Made by a program: the position numbers and the translations under genes. From the NCBI RefSeq assembly GCF_017873185.1, contig NZ_JAGGJX010000006.1, positions 62,001 to 126,000 of the forward strand: 64,000 nucleotides of DNA. The letters run 5' to 3'. Source of the DNA: Metaclostridioides mangenotii. GTDB lineage: Bacteria > Bacillota > Clostridia > Peptostreptococcales > Peptostreptococcaceae. The notes under the pieces are model-generated. The model saw only the letters and a list, made by a program, of their open reading frames with translations. It did not search any database and was not told the origin of the DNA. This document shows, piece after piece, positions 53,401-60,476 of this stretch (positions are counted from its first letter, which is position 1; every line of letters starts with the position of its first letter).

Positions 53401-54834
53401 TTAAACGTGGCGTATATCTGTATGGTCGGATATCTCAGAGTTAGCAGTGCACAGATCGGTAATACTAAGATCGTGGATATTCTCGTGACCAGTAATTCTT
53501 GCAAAGGATTTTAGATCATCTAAGCTCGCATGTAAATAGTTAAATACTCTCTTTGCACTCTTATCTACATCGAGTCTTTTTCTGAGTTCTTCATCTTGTG
53601 TAGCACAACCAACTGGACATTTACCACTTCCGCATATACGGTATTGTTGGCAAGCTGCGGCCATCATTGCAGCGCTTCCGATAGCTACTGCATCTGCACC
53701 CATAGCTATAGCTTTTGCAAAATCAGATGCAACTCTTAATCCACCAGTTATAACTAAATCTATATCTAAATTGTTTTTATCTAAGTATTTTCTAGCTCTG
53801 TGAAGTGCAAATAGCGTTGGAATAGTAGTAGCATCTTTTAACAGTTTAGGACTTGCCCCTGTAGCTCCACCACGTCCATCTACAGTTATAAAATCTGGAT
53901 TTGCATAAGCTATAAAATCTAGATCTTTCTCTATGTGTCCAGCCGCTATTTTTATACCTATAGGGCGACCACCAGATCTTTTTCTAAGCATGTCTACCAT
54001 CTCTTTAAGATCTTCTTTTGAATTTACCTCTTCAAATTTAGAAGGACTTATTATATCATGGCCCAAAGGTTTATTTCTTACTTTTGAGATTTCTTCAGTG
54101 ACTTTCTCCGCTGGAAGGTGACCTCCCATACCAGGCTTTGTTCCCTGCCCTATTTTAATTTCTATTGCATCTGAATTTTTTAGATTTTCATCCGTAACAC
54201 TGTACTTGTTTGGTACATATTCAAATATATATTTGTATGATTCTTGCATTTCTTCAGGAAGAATTCCTCCTTCACCACTACACATAGCTGTTTTGTTTGC
54301 TGCAGCTCCTCTTGCTAGAGAAATTTTTAATTCTTTGGATAATGCCCCAAAAGACATATGTGTAACGTATACAGGACTTTCTATAACCATAGGCTTTTTT
54401 GCTTTTTTACCAATAGTAGTCTGTGTATTTACCTCATCGTGCTCATTAAGCGGAAAAGGATTTAACTGTGCCCCTAGAATAAGGACATCATCCCAAGATA
54501 TTATAGGTAATTGCGTCTTCATAGGAGCTATAACTGGAGCACCAGTTTTGGCCATTTCGTGAATTATATCCATGTGTTTTTCTACATTGTCATTGGCTCT
54601 AGTGAATTCTCCCAGATAGTCTAGGGATTCAGAACCTTCATTTTCAATAGAATTATCTGTCGATTCGGACTTAGTAGGCTCTTGATTACTGTTGTTGTTG
54701 CCCTCAACTTCCTCAAATAAAAACTTAGGTCCAGTGCATACTGGGCACTTCCAGTCGTCTGATAAGTCTGAAAATAATTTTCCTTGTTCTTTTTCATCAT
54801 AGATATAACCACATATTGAACATTTGTACATCAT
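53401..54834 (-). CDS. Rubredoxin-glutamate synthase-like fusion (FMN-binding domain)
   Basis: A 477-residue fusion. Residues 1-50 are a rubredoxin (YKCSICGYIYD and DDWKCPVCTG hold the four iron-binding cysteines). A linker rich in Asn/Ser/Glu follows, then a glutamate-synthase FMN domain (about 100-440): GEGGILPEEM, KIGQGTKPGMGGHLPAEKV, VDGRGGATGASP, ITGGLRVASDFAKAIAMGAD and the iron-sulfur motif CGSGKCPVGCATQD. There is no glutaminase domain, as in archaeal-type GltB. Rubredoxin could feed electrons to FMN. ATG 54834 follows GAGGGG; the extra upstream codons are not needed. Confidence 0.88.
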   Translation of the reverse strand: MMYKCSICGYIYDEKEQGKLFSDLSDDWKCPVCTGPKFLFEEVEGNNNSNQEPTKSESTDNSIENEGSESLDYLGEFTRANDNVEKHMDIIHEMAKTGAPVIAPMKTQLPIISWDDVLILGAQLNPFPLNEHDEVNTQTTIGKKAKKPMVIESPVYVTHMSFGALSKELKISLARGAAANKTAMCSGEGGILPEEMQESYKYIFEYVPNKYSVTDENLKNSDAIEIKIGQGTKPGMGGHLPAEKVTEEISKVRNKPLGHDIISPSKFEEVNSKEDLKEMVDMLRKRSGGRPIGIKIAAGHIEKDLDFIAYANPDFITVDGRGGATGASPKLLKDATTIPTLFALHRARKYLDKNNLDIDLVITGGLRVASDFAKAIAMGADAVAIGSAAMMAAACQQYRICGSGKCPVGCATQDEELRKRLDVDKSAKRVFNYLHASLDDLKSFARITGHENIHDLSITDLCTANSEISDHTDIRHV

Positions 54835-54974
54835 ATCATTCCCCTCTATCATTTTAATTTAATTATACCAGAATAGAGGTTGATTTTGGTAACAGATAAC
54901 TCTCGATGAAATCTATTGAAGTATAAAATAATCTTAACTATACTAGATATAACGCTATATATTGGAGGACTATT

Positions 54975-55814
54975 ATGTTTAAAATAGGGGAGTTTTCAAA
55001 GCTGACTCAAGTGTCGATTAGAATGTTAAGGTATTATGATGAAATGGACGTATTTAAACCTTTGATAGTAGATAAATCAACTGGGTACCGTATGTATTCC
55101 GTAGATCAGATACCAATACTACAGAAAATAATTTTACTTAGAGATATGAAGTTTAGTATTTCAGAGATAAAAACAGCTTTGGATAATTGGGATCAAAAAA
55201 ATATTATTGAAAAATTAAGCCATAAAAAACAAGAAATCCAATTGGAAATATATAAAGAACAAGTACGTATAAATATGATAGATAAAGCTGTTGATAATAT
55301 ACTAAATAATACGTTATCAGTAAATTACAATGTGGTATTTAAGGAAATACCAAGTTATTATATGATTTCTCTAAGGGAAATTATACCGAATTATTTTAGC
55401 GAAGGAATGTTGTGGAAGAAGCTATACCAATTTATAGAAAGAGAAGGTATAGAGGTGTCGAGCAAACAAGAACACTGCATTTCAATTTACCATGATGAAT
55501 GTTATAAGGATGAAGGCGTAGATGTGGAAATCGGAGTTGTGGCTAAAAAACGAGGTGTAAACCAAGGGAATATTGTATATCGAGATACAGAAGCTGTTGA
55601 TTTTATGGCGTGTAGTATGGTATATGGAGCTTATAAAAATATAGCTCCGGCATATCAATCTTTTGCATACTGGCTCTCACAAAATAAAGATTATAAAATG
55701 ATGGGAAAGAGCAGGCAAATATGTCACAAAGGTCCTCATAATGAAACAAATATAGATAAATTCCTTACTGAAATACAAATACCTGTTAAAAAGTTGGACT
55801 TATTCAGTAAATAG
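54975..55814 (+). CDS. MerR-family regulator with GyrI-like effector domain
   Basis: A 279-residue regulator of the BmrR/BltR type. The HTH reads FKIGEFSKLTQVSIRMLRYY then DEMDVFKP; a coiled coil (80-115) leads to a C-terminal GyrI-like ligand-binding domain (about 120-275) with FKEIPSYYMISLREIIPNYF and EVEIGVVAKK-like strands. Such proteins sense hydrophobic or cationic drugs. The ATG follows GGAGG. No efflux gene is directly adjacent on the same strand; its target is unknown. Confidence 0.87.
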   Translation: MFKIGEFSKLTQVSIRMLRYYDEMDVFKPLIVDKSTGYRMYSVDQIPILQKIILLRDMKFSISEIKTALDNWDQKNIIEKLSHKKQEIQLEIYKEQVRINMIDKAVDNILNNTLSVNYNVVFKEIPSYYMISLREIIPNYFSEGMLWKKLYQFIEREGIEVSSKQEHCISIYHDECYKDEGVDVEIGVVAKKRGVNQGNIVYRDTEAVDFMACSMVYGAYKNIAPAYQSFAYWLSQNKDYKMMGKSRQICHKGPHNETNIDKFLTEIQIPVKKLDLFSK

Positions 55815-55907
55815 TAGATTAATTTATATAAAATTTAAATCCGTATTGACTCTAACATCATGTGAGAGATTATTCTAAAATAACAAATATAAAAGGAGGA
55901 AGTTGTT

Positions 55908-56384
55908 ATGAATAAGCTTTATGCAGAGTCTATAGGAAAGGTTGTGTTAAAAGAGGATAAATTTTTCATACAACTAGATGAAAAATTTGTACCTGCTTTA
56001 AAGGGATTAGATGGATTTGGACATTTAGATATACTATGGTGGTTTGGGGAATTTGATATACCTGAGTATAGAAATATATTTGAGGAAAATAAACCGTATA
56101 AAAATTCGCCAGGAGTACTTGGAATGTTTGCTATGAGGTCGCCAGTAAGGCCTAATCCTATAGCGCTTTCAATAATTGATATAATATCAATCGACTATGA
56201 AAATGGACTAATAGAGACATCTTATATAGACGCATTTGAGGGTAGCGATATCTTGGATATAAAACCATATACACCTAGTGTAGATCGTGTAGAGAATCCA
56301 ACGGTACCGGACTGGTGTAGCCATTGGCCGAGAAGTGTTGAGGAATCGGAAGTATTTGACTGGGGCAGTGAATTTAACTTTTAG
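55908..56384 (+). CDS. trmO: tRNA t6A37 N6-methyltransferase TrmO (TsaA family)
   Basis: A 158-residue SAM-dependent methyltransferase that adds the methyl group to t6A37 of tRNA. Signatures are GLDGFGHLDILWWF, LGMFAMRSPVRPNPIALSII (SAM-binding RSPxRPNPI) and DAFEGSDILDIKPYTPSVDR. It is slightly short compared with E. coli TrmO (235), as usual for the compact bacterial form. The ATG follows AAAGGAGGAAG. Single gene. Confidence 0.85.
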   Translation: MNKLYAESIGKVVLKEDKFFIQLDEKFVPALKGLDGFGHLDILWWFGEFDIPEYRNIFEENKPYKNSPGVLGMFAMRSPVRPNPIALSIIDIISIDYENGLIETSYIDAFEGSDILDIKPYTPSVDRVENPTVPDWCSHWPRSVEESEVFDWGSEFNF

Positions 56385-56469
56385 AGATAAGTATTAATAT
56401 ATAAAATAGTAGAAAGATTACTTTATATTTAAGTCTATACATTGACATATGATAGATAATAAGCGTTCA

Positions 56470-56690
56470 CTAGATTATGAAAAAATTAGCTACAAAAGAA
56501 TGGAAAGAAAGCTTATGAAGCAACAGAATGAAACGACAGTAGGAACAAAATCATAAAATGTCCTTAATCACAATATGAAAAAAAATAAACAAAATATTAA
56601 AGAGAAAAATTGATAAACAAGAAGAAAAAGAAAAAGTTTTTCAATTAAAACAACAAAAAAGAAGGATAAACATATGTGACATTAGAAAGT
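56470..56690 (+). pseudogene. Decayed YjdF-like (DUF2992) gene, C-terminal part
   Basis: Two pieces in different frames match the basic tail of YjdF proteins: YEKISYKRMERKLMKQQNET then TVGTKS and a stop, followed by EEKEKVFQLKQQKRRI. The middle is frameshifted and AT-rich. Intact homologues read ...KRxxRxxxKxxxxTGxGTKSQ...EExERxFxLKQQKKKEKHxG. The rest of the 56.38-56.98 kb gap is non-coding. Confidence 0.5.
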
Positions 56691-56717
56691 AATAGTTAGG
56701 CAAGCAAAATTTACTGG

Positions 56718-56783
56718 AAAATTAAGAGGGGGATATCTCAAAGGCAATTTTTAAATTGTTTTGCGATATCCTCCTTAAATTTT
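56718..56783 (+). terminator. Long hairpin after the YjdF remnant
   Basis: AAAATTAAGAGG...GGATATC (56718-56737) pairs with GATATCCTCCTTAAATTTT (56765-56783) with a one-base bulge; an inner CAATTT/AAATTG stem is also present. Confidence 0.7.
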
Positions 56784-56981
56784 CGATTTATAATTATAAA
56801 AATACTGATATAAATACATTTAAATATAATTTTTAAAATTGTATTTAAATGACTACATTTTATTTGAATGCAGTATATAATTTAATGTTAAGTATAACTA
56901 GATTTTCTAAAAAATAATTGTTTAATATATAAAACTTCAGGTATAATAGAGATAAATATGAAAAATATGGAGGTATAAATT

Positions 56982-57170
56982 ATGAAGGCAGTAGTGGATC
57001 CAGATGTATGTATAGCTTGTGGAGCATGTATAGGAACATGTCCAGATGTATTTAGTATGAGTGATGAAGGGCATTCTCAAGCAATTGAAGGTGAAATACC
57101 AGCAGAATTTGAAGAGTGTGCTAAAGACGCTGAAGAGGGATGTCCAGTTTCAGCTATAACTGTAGACTAA
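56982..57170 (+). CDS. Single-cluster [4Fe-4S] ferredoxin
   Basis: A 62-residue ferredoxin. DVCIACGACIGTCPDVF supplies CxxCxxC plus a fourth Cys; the second distant Cys is in EEGCPVSAI. The highly acidic surface and single cluster match the short clostridial/Thermotoga-type Fer family. The ATG follows TGGAGG. It is an isolated gene with a strong terminator; an electron-transfer role is certain only by family. Confidence 0.95.
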   Translation: MKAVVDPDVCIACGACIGTCPDVFSMSDEGHSQAIEGEIPAEFEECAKDAEEGCPVSAITVD

Positions 57171-57198
57171 TAATTAAAAACTAAATTTAATTAGAAAT

Positions 57199-57236
57199 AA
57201 AGCCGCATTGAATGTATAAGTTTAAGGCGGCTTTTT
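57199..57236 (+). terminator. Ferredoxin gene terminator
   Basis: AAAGCCGC (57199-57206) / GCGGCTTT with T5 at 57232-57236. Confidence 0.92.
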
Positions 57237-57396
57237 GTCGTTATGAAAAAATAGCAATTGTGATTTTAATATTTAAAAAATACATTTAACAACTAAAAAA
57301 TTGTCTTTTACAACATCTAGAAACACTTTCATTTGTTTATTTGCTACAATTATATAAATTAAAAAGTTATTTTATATAAGTTAAGGGGGCCTGCTG

Positions 57397-57546
57397 ATGG
57401 GAAGTTTAAAGTTGATATTAATCTTATTTGGTCTATTGTTAATCGTAATATATATTATTATTAAAAAAAATTTAAGAAAAAAATACAACTCATTGACAGA
57501 ATGCGATATTTATATAGATAAAGATTCAAAAGATAGGTTTAAATAG
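57397..57546 (+). CDS. Small single-span membrane protein (49 aa)
   Basis: Starts at ATG 57397, eight bases after AAGGGGG. It reads MGSLKLILILFGLLLIVIYI then IIKKNLRKKYNSL: one hydrophobic helix (5-22), a lysine-rich stop-transfer and an acidic C terminus with CDIYIDKDSKDR. Family not recognised. It is followed 82 bases later by a similar small protein. Confidence 0.5.
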   Translation: MGSLKLILILFGLLLIVIYIIIKKNLRKKYNSLTECDIYIDKDSKDRFK

Positions 57547-57628
57547 TAGCAATTGAGGTGTTAGTAGTGAAACACATTTAAGTCCTATTGTAAATTTCAC
57601 ATCAAACATAGAGAAGGAGCTTAAACAA

Positions 57629-57766
57629 ATGAATATTACAGATTTTGCTATTGCGGTGTTGGTGGTTGCAGTGATTATTTCTCTAGGTATTGTTAGTATT
57701 TATAAAGATTGTAAAAAAATAGCTCATCTAGAGTCAAAAGTAGAGGTTGTAAGAGAACAAAATTAA
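57629..57766 (+). CDS. Small single-span membrane protein (45 aa)
   Basis: Starts at ATG 57629 after GAGAAGGAG. It reads MNITDFAIAVLVVAVIISLG then IVSIYKDCKKIAHLESKVEV: one helix (6-24) and a charged C-terminal helix. Same layout as the preceding 49-residue protein, so the two may be functional partners. Function unknown. Confidence 0.5.
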   Translation: MNITDFAIAVLVVAVIISLGIVSIYKDCKKIAHLESKVEVVREQN

Positions 57767-57845
57767 TTTAAGACATTGTCGGTTTGATAAACCACAAATA
57801 AATTATAATTAACTACAAAAAATAAATAGATCGAATACTAAATAA

Positions 57846-57885
57846 AACAGATGAAACGGTAACCGTTTTATCTGTTTGTTATTTT
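57846..57885. terminator. Bidirectional terminator
   Basis: AAACAGATGAAACGG (57846-57860) / CCGTTTTATCTGTTT (57864-57878), 3-base loop, one wobble; ends the convergent LytTR gene and the small-protein transcript. Confidence 0.9.
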
Positions 57886-58608
57886 TTACATAGATTCAGT
57901 TAAGTATTTTGAAAAAATATTTTTTACATTTTTCGCATTTGAAATACTCAGTGGAACAGAATCTCCATGTGACATAATTATATTGTTCTTCTCTATCTTA
58001 TCAATATTTCTAAGGTTAACTAAGTAAGATCTATGTGTTCTTACAAAGTGTTTTTTTTCTAAAGAAGACTCTATTTTATCCATAGAGGAATAAAAATTAA
58101 AAAAAGAATCTCCATAGTATACAGTTGTAATACGATTCCTTACCTCGAAAAATAGAATATCATCTAGTGGAATCTTTTTAACCACAGATCCAGATTCACA
58201 TACAAATATGTCTGTTTTCTTGCTGTCTATAGTAGCGGCAGCTTTTAAAAAGATCTCTTCAAATTTTCTTGGTGTAACGTTATCCTTAACAATATAGTTA
58301 AAAGGAAGCGTATCAAATGAATCAAAGACATACTCTACACTTGTAGTTAGAAATATAATCTCAGATTTGCAACCCCTAGAGCGTAAAACTTTTGCTAGCT
58401 CTATCCCATTCATTTTTCCCATTAAGATATCTAAAAAAATTATGTCTGCATAACAATCTTTACCTTCTAAATCGAATAAAAGTTGTTCTGCACTACTATA
58501 AGTAGTAATATTTAACTTGATATACTTTTCTTTAGAAATATTTAATAAGATATTTTTGTATTTTTTGACAATACTTTCGCTATCATCGCATAAAAAAACT
58601 TCTAGCAT
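57886..58608 (-). CDS. LytTR-family response regulator (AgrA-like)
   Basis: A 240-residue response regulator. The receiver domain has the acidic pair in LEVFLCDDSESI, the phospho-acceptor Asp in IIFLDILMGKMNGIEL (near 63) and the Lys in YIVKDNV. The C-terminal LytTR DNA-binding domain has FFEVRNRITTVYYGDSF and FVRTHRSYLVNLRNIDKIEK. It is the AgrA/VirR class. ATG 58608 is preferred over the longer frame because of AGAAAGGA upstream. No kinase gene lies next to it; the only AgrC-like kinase in the window is about 23 kb away. Confidence 0.88.
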   Translation of the reverse strand: MLEVFLCDDSESIVKKYKNILLNISKEKYIKLNITTYSSAEQLLFDLEGKDCYADIIFLDILMGKMNGIELAKVLRSRGCKSEIIFLTTSVEYVFDSFDTLPFNYIVKDNVTPRKFEEIFLKAAATIDSKKTDIFVCESGSVVKKIPLDDILFFEVRNRITTVYYGDSFFNFYSSMDKIESSLEKKHFVRTHRSYLVNLRNIDKIEKNNIIMSHGDSVPLSISNAKNVKNIFSKYLTESM

Positions 58609-58631
58609 ATCTCTACAAATCCTTTCTAAGT

Positions 58632-58653
58632 ACATTAGTTAGTTAACTAATGT
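58632..58653. promoter_or_regulatory. 22-base palindrome upstream of the LytTR gene
   Basis: ACATTAGTTA (58632-58641) and TAACTAATGT (58644-58653) are exact inverted repeats around GT. It lies 24 bases before the LytTR start codon, a likely operator or transcript-leader hairpin. Confidence 0.65.
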
Positions 58654-58894
58654 GTATTTTTGCATACTGTATATATATCCTTATTTTATTTTAATTATAT
58701 AATACTTTTTGTGTGAATGAAAGTATTTGCGATGAAAAACATCATTTTACAACAAAATATGTATTTTTAAAACAATTATGTAAAAAAATAATTGATTTTA
58801 ATGTATAATGTATGATTAATAAAATTTTTAAAAACATAAAAAATCTTAAATTAGTACTGCCATACGTACAATATTACTTAAGGAGGAGATTATT

Positions 58895-59545
58895 ATCAAT
58901 ACGAATTTCGACATAGTTTTATTTGATCTAGATGGAACTTTAACAGATCCTAAAGAAGGTATTACAAAATCAATTCAATACTCACTAAAAAGCTTTGGAA
59001 TTGAGGAAGATAGGGAAAACTTAGTTAAATTTATAGGTCCACCACTTTACGATACTTTTAAATCAGATTATGGATTTGATGATGAAAAAGTTATTAAAGC
59101 TGTTGAAAAATTTAGAGAGTATTTTAAAGAAAAAGGTCTATATGAAAATAAAATATATCCAGGAATTGAAGCTTTAATCAGAGAACTACATGTTAATGGT
59201 AAAAAAATAGTTTTAGCAACTTCAAAACCAACTGTATTTGCAGAAAAAATATTGCATAATTTCAGCATTTATAAGTATTTTGACAATATAGTAGGAAGTA
59301 ACTTGGATGGTACAAGATCTGACAAAGAAGAGGTAATAAGATTTGCAATAAAAGATTATTTAGAATTCGATAAAACATCTATCGTCATGGTGGGGGATAG
59401 AAAATATGATATTATCGGTGCAAATAAAATTGGAATTAATTCAATAGGAGTGCTGTACGGCTATGGAGCCTTGGACGAAATCAAAGATTCTAAACCTAAT
59501 TATGTAGCCGAAAGTGTTGATAAATTAATAAATATTTTATTTTGA
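58895..59545 (+). CDS. HAD-family phosphatase with non-canonical start
   Basis: A 216-residue HAD hydrolase of the phosphoglycolate-phosphatase type. Nucleophile motif VLFDLDGTLTDPKEGITKSI near the N terminus, ATSKPT (motif II) near 110, Lys in the GTRSDKEE segment and motif III VMVGDRKYDIIGA. There is no ATG, GTG or TTG between the upstream in-frame stop (58847) and the DxD motif. AGGAGG (58881-58886) is perfectly spaced for ATC 58895 (INTNFD...), or ATT 58892. Either it starts at AUU/AUC, or an ancestral ATG has mutated. The TTG at 59252 would give only a useless C-terminal half. Confidence 0.8.
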   Translation: MNTNFDIVLFDLDGTLTDPKEGITKSIQYSLKSFGIEEDRENLVKFIGPPLYDTFKSDYGFDDEKVIKAVEKFREYFKEKGLYENKIYPGIEALIRELHVNGKKIVLATSKPTVFAEKILHNFSIYKYFDNIVGSNLDGTRSDKEEVIRFAIKDYLEFDKTSIVMVGDRKYDIIGANKIGINSIGVLYGYGALDEIKDSKPNYVAESVDKLINILF

Positions 59546-59584
59546 TATTTTAGAAAAATTCATTTTATAACTACTTATTTCTAC

Positions 59585-59664
59585 TTTATTTCCCAAGAAA
59601 TATCTAATAGTTAGATTATCTTTGTCATTTACAAAGATATATTAAGTATTTCTTGGGAAATAAA
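59585..59664. other. 80-base multi-stem inverted-repeat structure
   Basis: Outer stem TTTATTTCCCAAGAAATA (59585-59602) is exactly complementary to 59647-59664. Inside lie two more hairpins: TCTAA-tag-TTAGA (59603-59615) and TATCTTTGT-CATTT-ACAAAGATA (from about 59618). This would fold as a three-way junction. It lies between the HAD gene and the methionine synthase genes; no T tract follows directly. Confidence 0.7.
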
Positions 59665-59732
59665 TTGTTTTTTGGTAATAAATATAGTTTACTTATAATA
59701 AATGATTTTTAAATCAGGGGGAGGATATCTAT

Positions 59733-60476
59733 ATGGACAATGTTTTTAATGAATTTACAAATAACGATGTAACTAAGGATATCGAGATTGATAAAAATGA
59801 AGTACTAAGGTATCTACAGTATAAAGGTCAGAATATCGAGGAGGATTTAAAAAATACTATAGATGAATGTGTGGAGATAACATTAAGCACGATTAATCCA
59901 AGGTATATATACTCATCATGTACTATAGATAGCAGCGTAGAAGGTACTATAAAATTAAAAAACACAAATTTAGTCTACAGTAGTCAAGATATTTACAGAC
60001 TATTAAAAGATTGTGATAGAGCATTTGTTATGGCAGCTACTTTGGGTGTTGAAATAGAGAGACTTACAAGAAAATTTTCTTATTCTGATCTAACTAAAAG
60101 CATCATCATAGACTCATGTGCAACCACAGCAATTGAGGAAATTTGCAACAGAGTTCAAGAGTCTGTTAATATTGGATTAGAAAAGGAACAGAAAACAACT
60201 ACTATGAGGTACAGTCCTGGATATGGAGATTTGGGAATAGAAAATAATAAAGGTATATTAGATGTTTTGAGCGCTCAAAGAAATATTGGGCTCACTATAA
60301 CTGATAGCGGAATAATGATACCTAGAAAATCAGTGGTTGCAATTATGGGGGTAAGCGAATTAAAATATAATAATAAAGGAGCAAAGAAATCTTGTAATAA
60401 TTGCCAGAATAAAGATACTTGTGTCTATAAAAGAGAGGATGGGGGCTGTGCAAATATTAGAGTACATAAAGAATAA
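59733..60476 (+). CDS. Methionine synthase B12-reactivation domain protein (separate subunit)
   Basis: A 247-residue protein matching the C-terminal activation domain of cobalamin-dependent methionine synthase, here a stand-alone gene. Evidence: DRAFVMAATLGVEIERL, SCATTAIEEICNRVQ, RYSPGYGDLGIENNKGI, and a C-terminal cluster CNNCQNKDTCVYKREDGGC that could bind iron-sulfur or metal. It would reductively methylate cob(II)alamin using SAM. The ATG follows GGGGGAGG. It overlaps the start of the metH gene, so the two subunits are translationally coupled. Confidence 0.88.
   Translation: MDNVFNEFTNNDVTKDIEIDKNEVLRYLQYKGQNIEEDLKNTIDECVEITLSTINPRYIYSSCTIDSSVEGTIKLKNTNLVYSSQDIYRLLKDCDRAFVMAATLGVEIERLTRKFSYSDLTKSIIIDSCATTAIEEICNRVQESVNIGLEKEQKTTTMRYSPGYGDLGIENNKGILDVLSAQRNIGLTITDSGIMIPRKSVVAIMGVSELKYNNKGAKKSCNNCQNKDTCVYKREDGGCANIRVHKE

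Noticed and set aside
59252-59545. Stand-alone 97-residue HAD-like gene
   Set aside because: It is only the C-terminal half of a continuous frame that starts upstream at a non-canonical codon and includes the catalytic DxD motif.
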